A stretch of DNA of 64,000 bases from Methanospirillum hungatei JF-1 (GCF_000013445.1 NC_007796.1:1896936-1960935); one strand, 5' to 3'. Positions 25,443-34,751 are shown, counted from the stretch's first letter. Program-made: numbers and translations. The notes: a model not told the origin generated them from the sequence alone.

Positions 25443-26099
25443 ACCGATCCACAATCCTCGTTTGATCTCATCAGAAAAACCTGGTTTCCCGGTTTTTCAA
25501 ACCATGTGCTCTTTGATAGTCTTGACAATGATGAGCAGGAATATGCAGAGCAAATATTACTGGATTTTACCGGATTTGTCCTCTACTACCAGAACTGCGT
25601 TCCGGAGGACTGGTCACCGTCTGTCATCGAGCACTGCCTGGTAAAGGATTTTCCCCGGAGAAAACCGGTTGATATCTCATCAATACAAAAAGCTACCCGC
25701 GACTGGTTTATGGCCACAAGTAAAATGACTGACGCGTTCTGCAATGAACGGCTGGATGAAGACTATGCCGGACTCTGCAGGCATGTTGCAGGAAAACTAG
25801 CACGAAAACGGGATAATAAAATTACCAGGGGAAAACGTGAAATATGGGCTGCAGGAATCATTTATGCAGTAGGACAGATGAACTTCCTGTTTGATAAATC
25901 ATTTGAGCCATATCAGTCAGCAGATGATATCTGCCAGTACTTTGGGACCAGCAAAAGGACGACTTCACAAAAAGCGAAACTCATTCGGGATCTTATTGGG
26001 ATGGATGATTACTGGGACCCCGAATACTCTACATCATACATGCGGAATAAAAATCCATTCGAAAAATTTTGTATGACAAAGAACGGGTTTATAATTTAA
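25443..26099 (+). CDS. DUF6398-type protein, N-terminus uncertain
   Basis: The C-terminal half (ITRGKREIWAAGIIYAVGQMNFLFD, SADDICQYFGTSKRTT) matches DUF6398, a helical domain of unknown function in archaeal and bacterial proteins. Coding sequence is recognisable upstream to the stop of the preceding frame (SSFDLIRKTWFPGF), but there is no ATG. The first usable codon is a GTG at 25506. The 5' end is therefore either truncated, with the gene fused onto the broken radical SAM remnant, or started from a non-standard codon. No partner gene is evident. Confidence 0.6.
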   Translation, partial: TDPQSSFDLIRKTWFPGFSNHVLFDSLDNDEQEYAEQILLDFTGFVLYYQNCVPEDWSPSVIEHCLVKDFPRRKPVDISSIQKATRDWFMATSKMTDAFCNERLDEDYAGLCRHVAGKLARKRDNKITRGKREIWAAGIIYAVGQMNFLFDKSFEPYQSADDICQYFGTSKRTTSQKAKLIRDLIGMDDYWDPEYSTSYMRNKNPFEKFCMTKNGFII

Positions 26100-26164
26100 A
26101 TAAATCTACATGCAAAAAGTCATAAAAAAAAGATAATTATTACTACACCGTCACCGGAGGCTTA

Positions 26165-26183
26165 CACTTAAAATTTATAAGTG
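26165..26183. promoter_or_regulatory. palindrome over the hicBA promoter
   Basis: The half sites CACTTA and TAAGTG surround AAATTTA, so the palindrome overlaps a TATA-like AAATTTATAA. It lies 28 bases before the hicB start codon. This is where a HicB autorepressor would be expected to bind. Confidence 0.5.
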
Positions 26184-26210
26184 ATACAATGAGAATAGGA
26201 GAACAGAGAA

Positions 26211-26435
26211 ATGTACATAAAATTTGAGTCATATTTTGACGGAAATTACTGGTGTGCCAGAGGCATCGGGGTGGATATTTTTACTCAGGGAAAAAGCCTT
26301 GATGAACTAATGAGTAACATTCAGGAAGCTGTTGAACTGCATTACGAAGATGAACTGGAAAGAGGCGAGTCAATTACCATTCTGACCTTGCAGGAATACG
26401 AGGTAAGATCACATGCAAGGGCTGCCAGTTGTTAG
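26211..26435 (+). CDS. hicB: HicB-type antitoxin
   Basis: The 74-residue protein has the HicB fold: an opening strand IKFESYFDGNYWCARG, FTQGKSLDELMSNIQEAVELHYED, and a short tail. It is a partial RNase H-like domain and a short form without an obvious DNA-binding domain. HicB binds and blocks the HicA RNase. An AGGAGA ribosome site precedes the ATG, and the last 23 bases overlap the hicA start. The gene is intact although its toxin partner is not. Confidence 0.85.
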   Translation: MYIKFESYFDGNYWCARGIGVDIFTQGKSLDELMSNIQEAVELHYEDELERGESITILTLQEYEVRSHARAASC

Positions 26436-26660
26436 TGGGAAAAAATCATAAAAGCTCTTCAAAAGATTGGTTATAATGTAATAAGACAGAAGGGCAGTCA
26501 TATTCAGATGCAATTAGAATCAGAACAAGGTATTCACACAATTACAATTCCTCTCCATGATGAAATTGCCCTGGGCACACTCAACGATATTGTTGGGAAG
26601 GTCTCTCTATGGACTGGAATTAATAAAAGGGCATTAATTGAACGAATAAAAGAAGAATAA
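26413..26660 (+). pseudogene. hicA: HicA toxin, frameshifted at an A run
   Basis: The ATG inside the end of hicB opens a HicA frame (MQGLPVVSGKK). It hits TAA because the A run at 26440-26445 has six instead of seven A. One frame over, the rest is a complete HicA: IIKALQKIGYNVIRQKGSHIQM with the catalytic His in GSH, IPLHDEIALGTL, and a C-terminal helix up to the TAA at 26658. HicA is a small dsRNA-binding-fold mRNA interferase. One base inactivates it, unless the indel is a sequencing error or a reversible slip. Confidence 0.8.
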
Positions 26661-26664
26661 ATTT

Positions 26665-27324
26665 TTATTTTTTTATCTCATACTCCATTCCAGGTTCCAG
26701 AATCACTGTTTTCATATCAGTTGTCTCATTGATAGCCCGTGCAAACTCAGATACATCCTGCCTGATTTTATCAAAGGTATTATAATGAATCGGGATAACA
26801 ACCGGTGCTCCGATAAACTCTGCGGCCATCATCCCTTCCCGTGGACCCATCGTAAATCTCCCCCCGATTGGAATAAGAGCAACATCAGGATGGTATAACT
26901 CACCAATAAGACGCATATCTGAAAACAGCCCGGTATCACCTGCATGGTAGACGGTTCTCCCATCCATGCTGATAACAAAACCTGCAGCACTCCCGCCGTA
27001 CATCCCGATCCCTTCGTCTTCTAACCAGGATGAGTGAATTGCCTGGGTCATGGTAAACGAGATACCATCCACGACTATCGTCCCGCCGATATTCATTGCT
27101 TCAGTGATGCACCCTTTTCCCCGGAGGTAATGAGCGATCTCATTATTTGTAATAATCGGGGCAGTATACGATGCAGCGATACCCATATGGTCAGCATGGG
27201 CATGGGTGACGGCGACAAGATCCGGCGTGACTCTGATCTCGCCCTCAGGAATAAAGGGGTCGATCAAAACACACTTTGACCCTTGCAGTACGACACAGGC
27301 ATGACCAAGGTACGTAATCTTCAT
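26665..27324 (-). CDS. UPF0173-type metallo-beta-lactamase fold hydrolase
   Basis: The 219-residue protein starts MKITYLGHACV and carries the metal motif THAHADH near residue 40 (HxHxDH). Further ligands are in YHAGDTGLFSD near 130 and PIHYNTF near 190. This matches the UPF0173 metal-dependent hydrolase family, close to UlaG-like enzymes; the substrate is unknown. The gene converges with the hicA remnant, and a T-rich stretch lies between them. It follows the HTH-protein gene by seven bases on the same strand, which indicates an operon. Confidence 0.85.
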   Translation of the reverse strand: MKITYLGHACVVLQGSKCVLIDPFIPEGEIRVTPDLVAVTHAHADHMGIAASYTAPIITNNEIAHYLRGKGCITEAMNIGGTIVVDGISFTMTQAIHSSWLEDEGIGMYGGSAAGFVISMDGRTVYHAGDTGLFSDMRLIGELYHPDVALIPIGGRFTMGPREGMMAAEFIGAPVVIPIHYNTFDKIRQDVSEFARAINETTDMKTVILEPGMEYEIKK

Positions 27325-27331
27325 AAAAAAA

Positions 27332-27943
27332 TCAGGTGATATCGATCAGCTCTGCTTCGGTGATATCAATGGACTCGCCAAAGGCATCCTTTGTTGCAGA
27401 GGAGGTCATACTCTCAGTGAGGTCACGATCTTCCATAACATCACGAATACGTTCCAGGTACTGATCCATCTCCCGGTCAACCATGGCTTCAAGAACATGC
27501 CGGTACTCCCGGAGTGTAGACGGGCTGATTCCCAGTTCTTCACTGATCTCTTTCATGGTCTTGCCGGATACGAGCAGATGTTCCATCTGGTTCCGGTCAA
27601 ATGGCATTTTAAAGTCCAGCTCACGGAAGAGTTTCATCCTGACACGGGCACGGGCAACAGTCTTGGAGAGTTTTTCATCTCCAAGTTCCCTCGCAATCTC
27701 AGTATCATTTTTCCCCGCATAGTAGGCACAAACCAGCTTTGCCAGCTGAATAGGTTTCAGCTTCGTTTTGAAGAAACCCTGGTCAAGGAGTTCTCGCATA
27801 ATGAGCGCGATCTCCCGTTCTACCGCATCGCTATCACGAAGCGTACCATGGATCTTCTTCATCGGTTCCACAATCTTTGTGTTACCGGTCATATTTGCGA
27901 ACAGTTGTAACAGCTGTTCTTTCTTTGCAACCTCTTCTGGCAT
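27332..27943 (-). CDS. HTH-containing conserved archaeal protein
   Basis: The 203-residue protein is helical throughout, with two helix-turn-helix-like regions. One is DTEIARELGDEKLSKTVARAR near residue 80. The other is KEISEELGISPSTLREYRHV near residue 135, which resembles a sigma-type or LuxR-type HTH. The tail is acidic. Similar proteins occur in Methanomicrobia and haloarchaea, where I recall the label conditioned-medium-induced protein, but I cannot verify this. It is probably a transcription regulator and is co-transcribed with the downstream MBL-fold hydrolase. Confidence 0.65.
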   Translation of the reverse strand: MPEEVAKKEQLLQLFANMTGNTKIVEPMKKIHGTLRDSDAVEREIALIMRELLDQGFFKTKLKPIQLAKLVCAYYAGKNDTEIARELGDEKLSKTVARARVRMKLFRELDFKMPFDRNQMEHLLVSGKTMKEISEELGISPSTLREYRHVLEAMVDREMDQYLERIRDVMEDRDLTESMTSSATKDAFGESIDITEAELIDIT

Positions 27944-28061
27944 GAGGAATCACACACATTCGGGATACCGATATACATACCGCTAAAATTATTTAAGTTT
28001 GTTGGAATTTTTACGTAAAAAGACCGCAATCCATTATATATTCATTGCAGAGGAGGGAAAA

Positions 28062-28130
28062 ATGAGCACCAGAGATCCGGTATATGACAGGACAGGGTTT
28101 ATCAGGATCCTGAAAGCCGGGCTGAGTTAG
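28062..28130 (+). CDS. possible 22-residue leader peptide before glyS
   Basis: An ATG preceded by GAGGAGGG at about 28049-28056 opens a 22-codon frame, MSTRDPVYDRTGFIRILKAG plus two residues, ending in TAG. A TATA-like ATTATATA lies at 28033-28040. The glyS start 66 bases downstream has no ribosome site of its own. The peptide is not rich in glycine, so classical attenuation by glycine codons is not suggested. It could be an upstream frame tuning glyS, or the stub of a lost gene. Confidence 0.35.
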   Translation: MSTRDPVYDRTGFIRILKAGLS

Positions 28131-28195
28131 GGCAGATACAGAAGAAAATCTTCATCGTAGATGAGAGCAATATGTATCCCGGTTTGTGATCCCAG

Positions 28196-29914
28196 ATGAG
28201 CGATGTCTTTGATAATGTGATGGATCTGGCAAAACGCAGAGGGTTTGTCTGGCCAACGACGGAATGCTACGGTTCGGTTGCAGGGTTTATCGATTACGGC
28301 CCTCTTGGTACGCTGGTCAAACGTCGTATCGAAGACCTCTGGCGCCAGTTCTATGTAATATCTGAAGGGTATTATGAGATAGAATGCCCGACAATCGGCC
28401 AGGAGGCCATGTATATAGCATCCGGGCATGTCAAGGGTTTTTCTGATAAGATGTGCCAGTGTCCGGCATGTAACGAATATCTGCGGGCCGATCATGTCGC
28501 TGAAGCTCACAATATTCCAAATGCGGCCACCCTTTCATGTGAGGCACTGGCAGAAAAGATATGCACGCTCCCCTGTCCGGCATGTAATGAGGTCCTTGGA
28601 AAGGTCGAGGTCTTTACCTTTAACCTGATGTTTCAGACGACCATCGGGCCAGGGTCACAGCGAAAGGGATACCTTCGGCCTGAAACCGCTCAGGGTATCT
28701 TCGTTGACTTTGGGAGGCTGCTGCGGTTCTACCGGGATAAGCTTCCGTTCGGAACCGTGCAGATAGGACGGTCATACCGGAATGAGATCTCACCCCGTCA
28801 GGGAATGATCCGGCTTCGTGAATTCACCCAGGCTGAGGCTGAGATCTTTGTCCACCCGGAGATGAAAGACCACCCGAACTTTGCACGGTATGCCGACTAT
28901 GCATTCCCGCTTCTCTCATCTGAGCAGCAGCTTGGAGGCCTTGAGGCAAAGACCTACACCATGAAGGATGCCGTGGCAGCGGGAGTCATTGCAAACGAGT
29001 ATGTTGCCTACTACCTTGCCCTGACCCACGAACTCCTGGTCACCATTGGTGTGATGCCTTCACGGCTCAGATTCCGCCAACATCTTCCTGATGAACGGGC
29101 CCATTACGCCGAAGACTGCTGGGATGCTGAGATATTCTCCGAACGGTTTGGATGGGTTGAAACGGTTGGTATTGCAGACCGGACGGATTATGATCTGAAG
29201 GCACATGCAGAGCAGAGTGGTGACTCTTTTACCGCATATATCCAGTATGACGAACCACGACGGGAGAAGAGGCGTGTCATCAATGCCAACATGGGTGTGC
29301 TCGGGCCAAAGTACCGGGGAAAAGCAAAAGCCATCTCTGATGCTCTGCAGGAGGTGACTCCCGGACCCGATGGTGCAACCGTTATCATCGACGGGGAAGA
29401 GATCTTTGTCCCGGCTGATCTGTATGAGGTGAAGGAAGAGGAGGTTGATGTCCGGGGTGTTGATGTCCGGCCCCACGTTATCGAGCCCAGTTATGGGATT
29501 GACCGGATGATCTATGCCGTCCTTGAGCACTCGTACTTCGAAGAGGAGGTAGAAGGAGAGGTCAGGAAGGTCATGCGGTTCCCAAGCCGGGTTGCACCGG
29601 TGCAGGTAGCCATATTCCCGCTCATGGCCCGTGACGGTCTTGATGTCATGGCAAAAGAGATTGCCCGGACCCTTCAGATGCAGGGGATTCTTGCAGAATA
29701 TGATGATTCAGGAGCCATCGGTCGCCGATACCGCAGACAGGATGAGATCGGGACACCATTTGCCGTAACGGTAGACTATGATTCACTTGAGGATCAGACG
29801 GTTACCCTTCGTGACCGGGACAGCATGCAGCAGGTCCGGATTCCAAAGGATCAGCTTGTTGATCTGATCCCAGCCCTTATCAGGGGCAAAAGCTCATTCT
29901 CTTCACTCATCTGA
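28196..29914 (+). CDS. glyS: glycyl-tRNA synthetase, archaeal/eukaryotic type
   Basis: The 572-residue class II synthetase charges tRNA-Gly. It opens with the alpha2-type GlyRS start (FVWPTTECYGSVAGFIDYGPLG), has two CPAC zinc-knuckle pairs at about residues 89-92 and 125-128, motif 2 around YRNEISPRQGMIRLREFTQAE, and motif 3 near EPSYGIDRM. A C-terminal anticodon-binding domain follows (APVQVAIFPLM). Length is normal for archaeal GlyRS. The TGA stop overlaps the ATG of hef by one base, so the two are translated together. Confidence 0.95.
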   Translation: MSDVFDNVMDLAKRRGFVWPTTECYGSVAGFIDYGPLGTLVKRRIEDLWRQFYVISEGYYEIECPTIGQEAMYIASGHVKGFSDKMCQCPACNEYLRADHVAEAHNIPNAATLSCEALAEKICTLPCPACNEVLGKVEVFTFNLMFQTTIGPGSQRKGYLRPETAQGIFVDFGRLLRFYRDKLPFGTVQIGRSYRNEISPRQGMIRLREFTQAEAEIFVHPEMKDHPNFARYADYAFPLLSSEQQLGGLEAKTYTMKDAVAAGVIANEYVAYYLALTHELLVTIGVMPSRLRFRQHLPDERAHYAEDCWDAEIFSERFGWVETVGIADRTDYDLKAHAEQSGDSFTAYIQYDEPRREKRRVINANMGVLGPKYRGKAKAISDALQEVTPGPDGATVIIDGEEIFVPADLYEVKEEEVDVRGVDVRPHVIEPSYGIDRMIYAVLEHSYFEEEVEGEVRKVMRFPSRVAPVQVAIFPLMARDGLDVMAKEIARTLQMQGILAEYDDSGAIGRRYRRQDEIGTPFAVTVDYDSLEDQTVTLRDRDSMQQVRIPKDQLVDLIPALIRGKSSFSSLI

Positions 29915-32166
29915 TGGAATATATCTCCCATCCTTTTATTGCTCCGGAGACGATGGAGAAGAGAACATACCAGTTCTCCATCTCCATGAATGCTCTTGAG
30001 AAAAACACCCTTGTTGTCATCCCGACCGGCCTGGGAAAGACAGCAATTGCGCTTATCGTTGCAGCGTCCCGCCTGTACCAGAACGGGGGGAAGGTGCTGA
30101 TGATGGCACCGACAAAGCCCCTTGTTGAGCAGCACCTCCGCTATTTCAAGGCACATCTTGCCATCCCCGGTGATGAGAAGACGAAATTTGCAATGTTCAC
30201 CGGTGAGGCATCTCCTGAGAAGCGGACCGCAGAGTGGATGGCGGCATCGATGGTCCTTGCGACTCCGCAGGTCATTAAGAATGATCTCATCGCCGGCCGG
30301 TACGATCTCACCGATGTCTCACTCCTGATTGTGGATGAAGGTCACCGCGCAGTCGGAAATTATGCCTATGTCTTCATAGCCGAACGGTATATGCAGACCG
30401 CAAAGGATCCGCTTATCCTTGCGATGACTGCGTCTCCGGGCGGGAACAAGGAGAAGATCTCAGATATCGTGGAAAATCTGCACATCAAGTCGGTTGAGAG
30501 CAGGACTGAGACTGATCCGGATGTCAGGCCTTATGTGCATGAGAAGGATGTGGAAATAATCCGTGTAGACCTCCCGCCTGAACTAAAAGCGGCTCTTGAA
30601 GATTTGAAGGCGCTCGTAGCAGACCGACTTGATCAACTCAAGAAAGCCGGGTTTCCGGTCACCGATCAGGCTTCCCTTTCGATGAAAACACTTCAGGAGG
30701 TATCGGCAATCATCCAGCAAAGAATTGCAGAGCGAGATGCTTCAGGTTTTGCAGCGGCCAGTATTCATGCCGAACTGATGAAACTCAGGCATGCCATTGG
30801 TCTAGCAGAGTCACAGGGCTGTATGGTCCTGAAGGCATACCTCAATAAGCTCCTTGCCGAAGGGAATGCACCTGGCGGGTCAAAGGCATCAAAGAGAATC
30901 GCCTATGATCCCCGGTTCATGAGACTTCTCAACCGATCCATTGAGTGGAAAGAAGAGTGCCACCCCAAGCTCCTCATCCTCCCTGAGCTGGTACAGTCTA
31001 TCCTTGATGAGTCCCCAGATACGAGGATCATTGTCTTTGCAACCTACCGGGATACAGTCAAGATGGTTGTTGATACGCTGCAGGCAGCAGGGATCTCCGC
31101 AGAGCGGTTCGTCGGGAAGGCGAATAAGGACCAGGAAAAAGGACTCTCGCAGAAGAGACAGATTGCAACCATCAGCCGGTTCCGTGAGGGGGAGTTTTCC
31201 GTCCTTGTTGCCACCTCAGTCGGAGAAGAGGGGCTTGATATCCCGTCTACCGACGTGGTCATCTTCTATGAACCGGTCCCGTCAGAGATCCGGAGTATCC
31301 AGCGAAAGGGAAGAACCGGACGTCATAACACGGGACGGATCATCGTTCTGGTTACCAGGAAGACGACTGATGAGACCTTCCAGATTGTTTCCAGAAGACG
31401 GGAGAAGGCAATGGTAACGGGGATGAAAAACCTGACCGGTCATGAGAAGAAGATCCTTCAGACAGCCCTCCCTCTTGACCTGGATGATCTGCAAAAAGCG
31501 AAAGCAGCACAGGAAGAGGTATTTTCTGGTCCAAAGATCATCATCGATGACCGTGAACTGGTCTCAAAGGTGTCAGAGCATCTTTCATCCGCCGGGGCAG
31601 TCATTCGTATCGAACGGCTTTTACAGGGTGATTACAAGATTGGTGACCGTATCCTGGTTGAGCGCAAGACATCACGTGATTTTGTTGACAGTCTTATCGA
31701 CCGGGACCTTCTGGATCAACTGAGAGAGATGGCACGGGTCTGCCCAAAACCGGTTCTGATCATCGAAGGAGGGGACATCTATTCCCAACGGGACATCCAT
31801 CCGAATGCTATCCGGGGAGCGCTTGCTGCAATTTCCGTGACCATGGGGATCGTCATATTTCAGACCAGAGACGCCGGAGATACCGCAGACCTGCTCCTGG
31901 TCCTTGCACGCCGCGAAGAAGAGAACGGATACAAGGAGCGGGGGTCCGGCCAAAAAGAAGCATATGAGAGTCTTGCAACCGCCCAGGAGGCCATCATGAG
32001 CGCATTTCCAGATCTTGGACCTAAATATGCCCGTGCCCTGCTCACGGCGTTTGGATCACTCAAAGCGATTATTGATGCAGAAAAAGAAGAGCTCCTCCAG
32101 GTCCCAGGTATCGGGGCGAAAAAAGCGGAGATGATTTACGAGTTGTCCCGTCGTCCATACCCGTAA
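29914..32166 (+). CDS. hef: Hef-type helicase-nuclease (XPF/FANCM family)
   Basis: In this 750-residue protein an N-terminal superfamily 2 helicase has PTGLGKT at 37-43, DEGH at 142-145 and, later, RKGRTGR. It is joined to an XPF/ERCC4 nuclease (IIIDDRE at about 545, VERKTSRDF at about 582). A C-terminal helix-hairpin-helix pair ends in VPGIGAKKAEMIYEL. Archaeal Hef processes branched DNA at stalled forks and is the homolog of FANCM/XPF. All catalytic motifs are present. It is translationally coupled to glyS, and its end overlaps the convergent zinc-ribbon gene by 31 bases. Confidence 0.95.
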   Translation: MEYISHPFIAPETMEKRTYQFSISMNALEKNTLVVIPTGLGKTAIALIVAASRLYQNGGKVLMMAPTKPLVEQHLRYFKAHLAIPGDEKTKFAMFTGEASPEKRTAEWMAASMVLATPQVIKNDLIAGRYDLTDVSLLIVDEGHRAVGNYAYVFIAERYMQTAKDPLILAMTASPGGNKEKISDIVENLHIKSVESRTETDPDVRPYVHEKDVEIIRVDLPPELKAALEDLKALVADRLDQLKKAGFPVTDQASLSMKTLQEVSAIIQQRIAERDASGFAAASIHAELMKLRHAIGLAESQGCMVLKAYLNKLLAEGNAPGGSKASKRIAYDPRFMRLLNRSIEWKEECHPKLLILPELVQSILDESPDTRIIVFATYRDTVKMVVDTLQAAGISAERFVGKANKDQEKGLSQKRQIATISRFREGEFSVLVATSVGEEGLDIPSTDVVIFYEPVPSEIRSIQRKGRTGRHNTGRIIVLVTRKTTDETFQIVSRRREKAMVTGMKNLTGHEKKILQTALPLDLDDLQKAKAAQEEVFSGPKIIIDDRELVSKVSEHLSSAGAVIRIERLLQGDYKIGDRILVERKTSRDFVDSLIDRDLLDQLREMARVCPKPVLIIEGGDIYSQRDIHPNAIRGALAAISVTMGIVIFQTRDAGDTADLLLVLARREEENGYKERGSGQKEAYESLATAQEAIMSAFPDLGPKYARALLTAFGSLKAIIDAEKEELLQVPGIGAKKAEMIYELSRRPYP

Positions 32167-32531
32167 AGGAGCAGGGCATATGCTTCAGCCCCTTTTTTAA
32201 CGGACTCCATAAGGTTCAGGATCCGGGTACTATCCTGTTCTTCGCGTGCCTGCATAAGGAGGGTCCGAAGAGTCAGGGCAAACTCATCTTCCAGTCCACC
32301 TGGTGCAACCGGTTCCTGTCCCGCTCCCTCAGGGCCGGACCGGGAAGGTGTAACCGGAGGTCGTTTTGTGGTCTGATTTTGTAGAGCCTGCTCCTGGCAT
32401 ACTACACAGAACGTCTCTCCTTTATACTCAAAGAGCGGGGAATGGCAGACAGGACATGTCTTTGAGAGCATCTTCCCTCCCTTCAGGAGGTACTCAGCCA
32501 TTATCTCATCAGGACTTTTTGTATCGGTCAT
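32136..32531 (-). CDS. SSSCA1/ZNRD2-like zinc-ribbon protein
   Basis: The 131-residue protein starts with a helical segment (PDEIMAEYLLKGGKML). A zinc ribbon follows (CPVCHSPLFEYKGETFCVVC, residues about 26-45), then a low-complexity linker and a helical C-terminus. This is the archaeal form of the Sjogren syndrome/scleroderma autoantigen 1 family, whose archaeal role is unknown. Its 3' end overlaps the end of hef on the opposite strand. Confidence 0.85.
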   Translation of the reverse strand: MTDTKSPDEIMAEYLLKGGKMLSKTCPVCHSPLFEYKGETFCVVCQEQALQNQTTKRPPVTPSRSGPEGAGQEPVAPGGLEDEFALTLRTLLMQAREEQDSTRILNLMESVKKGAEAYALLLYGYGRRDNS

Positions 32532-32594
32532 CGGTCAGTACTGTTTTATGGGGTGGGGGTCTACTTATAAGCGAAGGTTCACGCAGGTGAGAAT

Positions 32595-32858
32595 ATGCCA
32601 ACTCCAGAACAAACCATCGATATCTGTATTCAGATGTTATCTGCCATTATTGACGATGGCACCATCCCCAGAAATATCCGCCGTGTAGCAGACGAGACCC
32701 GCACTATTCTTCAGAACCAGGATCGCCAGCTTGGCCTTCGGGCAGCAGAAGCAATTTCAAAGATTGATGAGATCAGCTCTGACCCGAATATGCCAGGACA
32801 TGCACGCACCCGCGTCTGGGAACTGGTCTCACAGCTTGAGACTGTACCGCTCGATTAA
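32595..32858 (+). CDS. UPF0147 family protein
   Basis: This 87-residue all-helical protein matches the archaeal UPF0147 family along its length: an opening amphipathic helix, [16 protein letters not shown], and [18 protein letters not shown]. The family is widespread in Euryarchaeota and has no assigned function. GGTGAG 9 bases before the ATG serves as ribosome site. A GGAGAG...TTCTCC hairpin and T-rich DNA follow, before the convergent YjbQ gene. Confidence 0.88.
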   Translation: MPTPEQTIDICIQMLSAIIDDGTIPRNIRRVADETRTILQNQDRQLGLRAAEAISKIDEISSDPNMPGHARTRVWELVSQLETVPLD

Positions 32859-32932
32859 TTTCACCATCTGTTTTCGGAGGAGAGAAATTCTTCTCCAGGG
32901 CATTTTATTCCTAGAGAGGAGAGGTTTTTTGG

Positions 32933-33352
32933 CTATTCGCCAAGTATGGTTACCGTAAGGTGCCGATCCCGCCGTTCCCTGGTATCAAGTTCAAGAAGGA
33001 CTATCTGCTGCCAGGTTCCAAGGACAAGAGCACCATTCCGTAACGGAATTGTCAGGGACGGGCCAACTAGAGCTGCTTTCACATGTGATCTGCCATTCCC
33101 GTCTCCCCAGCGGCTGTCATGGGCATAGGTGATATCAGGCGGGGCAGAGACCGACAAAGCACGTGAGAGGTCTTTTAAAACACCGGGTTCATACTCGATG
33201 GTTGTCACTGCTGCCGTTGAGCCGATAACAAACACATGACATATACCGGTTTTTACCCCTGATGAACAGGCAATCTCCTGCACCTTGTCAGTGATATCTA
33301 CGATATCCCCTTCTCCCCTGGTTGAAAGCGTAATAGTTCCGGATGTTACCAT
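32933..33352 (-). CDS. YjbQ/UPF0047 family protein
   Basis: The 139-residue protein carries the UPF0047 pattern: TRGEGDIVDITDKVQE, FVIGSTAAVTTIEYEPG, GDGNGRSHVKAALVGPS and LGTWQQIVLLELD. Some members show weak thiamine-phosphate synthase activity, which fits its place 58 bases downstream of thiC on the same strand. ATG 33352 gives the standard family length. Longer in-frame starts reach back into the thiC end and lack support. The catalytic-site His is in RSHVKAA. Confidence 0.85.
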   Translation of the reverse strand: MVTSGTITLSTRGEGDIVDITDKVQEIACSSGVKTGICHVFVIGSTAAVTTIEYEPGVLKDLSRALSVSAPPDITYAHDSRWGDGNGRSHVKAALVGPSLTIPLRNGALVLGTWQQIVLLELDTRERRDRHLTVTILGE

Positions 33353-33410
33353 ATCATGACAATGGTACTCCGCATGCAAGATAGTTTCGAAAAAAGGAAC
33401 GGAAAAAAGA

Positions 33411-34691
33411 TTAGTCAAGTTTCTTGATGACTTTATTTGCAATCTTGAGGGCGCAATAGTCCCCACACATGGTGCAGGCGTCGGCATCGGCTGAGGCACG
33501 CTCATTTCTGATCTGCCGTGCCCGGGCCGGGTTGATAGCAAGATTAAACTGAGCTTCCCAATCAAGGTCACGACGTGCATGCCCCATGGCAAGGTCCTGG
33601 TCACGCTTGTTGAGTTTTATCATATCACCGACATGGGCTGCAATCCGGCTGGAGATGACACCTTCATAGACCTCTTCAGGATTTGGCAGGGCAAGGTGTT
33701 CAGCAGGAGTCACATAGCATATAAAGTCAGCACCATGCATGGAGGACATGGCTGCACCAATTGCAGAGACACGGTCATCATAACCCGGAGCAATGTCAGT
33801 GACGATGGGTCCGAGCATGTAAAAAGGCTTATTACCCGACATCCGCTTCATAAGTCTGACATTAGTTTCGATCTGGTCAAGGGGCACGTGACCAGGGCCT
33901 TCCACGATGACCTGGATTCCCATCTCATGGGCACGGTCACCAAGTTCTGCATTGATGATCAGTTCCTGTATCTGTGCACGGTCGGTTGCGTCATGAACTG
34001 CTCCGGCCCGCATCCCGTTCCCGGTTGAAAGGGTCACTTCGTGCTCTTTTAAGATCTCACACAGGTAGTCAAACTCTGCGTAGAGGGGGTTTTCCTTGTC
34101 ATTGTGCAGCATCCATGCAGTCAGGAATGCACCACCACGGGAACAAAGACCCCCATGTCGTCCCTGGCGCTGGAGCCGTTCAAGGGTGATCCGGTTTACA
34201 CCGGTGTGAATTGCCATGAAGTTGGTTCCAAGTTTTGCCTGTTCCTCGGTGATCCGGAAGAGGTCATCTTCCCGCATATGAATAACGGCACCATCTTTCC
34301 TGGCTGCCTCGATAAATGCCTGGTACAGGGGAACTGAACCGACGGAAAGAGTGGTGGCTTCTATGCACCGTCGGCGGATTTCAACAAAATCTCCACCGGT
34401 TGAGAGTTCCATGATGGTATCGGCACCGGCACGCTCTCCGGCTTTTACCTTCTCAACTTCCATATCCACATCAACAATATCGGTCGAGGTCCCGACTGAA
34501 CAGTTCACCTTGGTACGAAGGCCACCCCCTATACCACATAATTTGACCTTCCGGTAGGGTGAAACCGGAATGACGATCTGGCCGCTTGCGATCCCCCGTC
34601 GGATAAAATCTTCAGTAACGCCTTCCTGAGCCGCTACGACCTTCATTTCTTCGGTGATGATGCCTTTTCTTGCATCCTCGACTATTGACAT
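33411..34691 (-). CDS. thiC: phosphomethylpyrimidine synthase ThiC
   Basis: The 426-residue ThiC is a radical SAM enzyme that turns aminoimidazole ribotide into HMP-phosphate for thiamine synthesis. Family marks are [25 protein letters not shown]-type metal region (IHMREDD), [30 protein letters not shown] and the C-terminal cluster motif CTMCGDYC. The length fits the short archaeal/bacterial form without the extra N-terminal domain. The upstream region holds a palindrome that may be a regulator site, and no TPP riboswitch was recognised. It probably forms an operon with the YjbQ gene. Confidence 0.95.
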   Translation of the reverse strand: MSIVEDARKGIITEEMKVVAAQEGVTEDFIRRGIASGQIVIPVSPYRKVKLCGIGGGLRTKVNCSVGTSTDIVDVDMEVEKVKAGERAGADTIMELSTGGDFVEIRRRCIEATTLSVGSVPLYQAFIEAARKDGAVIHMREDDLFRITEEQAKLGTNFMAIHTGVNRITLERLQRQGRHGGLCSRGGAFLTAWMLHNDKENPLYAEFDYLCEILKEHEVTLSTGNGMRAGAVHDATDRAQIQELIINAELGDRAHEMGIQVIVEGPGHVPLDQIETNVRLMKRMSGNKPFYMLGPIVTDIAPGYDDRVSAIGAAMSSMHGADFICYVTPAEHLALPNPEEVYEGVISSRIAAHVGDMIKLNKRDQDLAMGHARRDLDWEAQFNLAINPARARQIRNERASADADACTMCGDYCALKIANKVIKKLD

Positions 34692-34751
34692 AGCCTATAT
34701 GTTCCATAAGAAGATACATAAAGGCTCTTTTTTGCAAATAAGACATCATTT

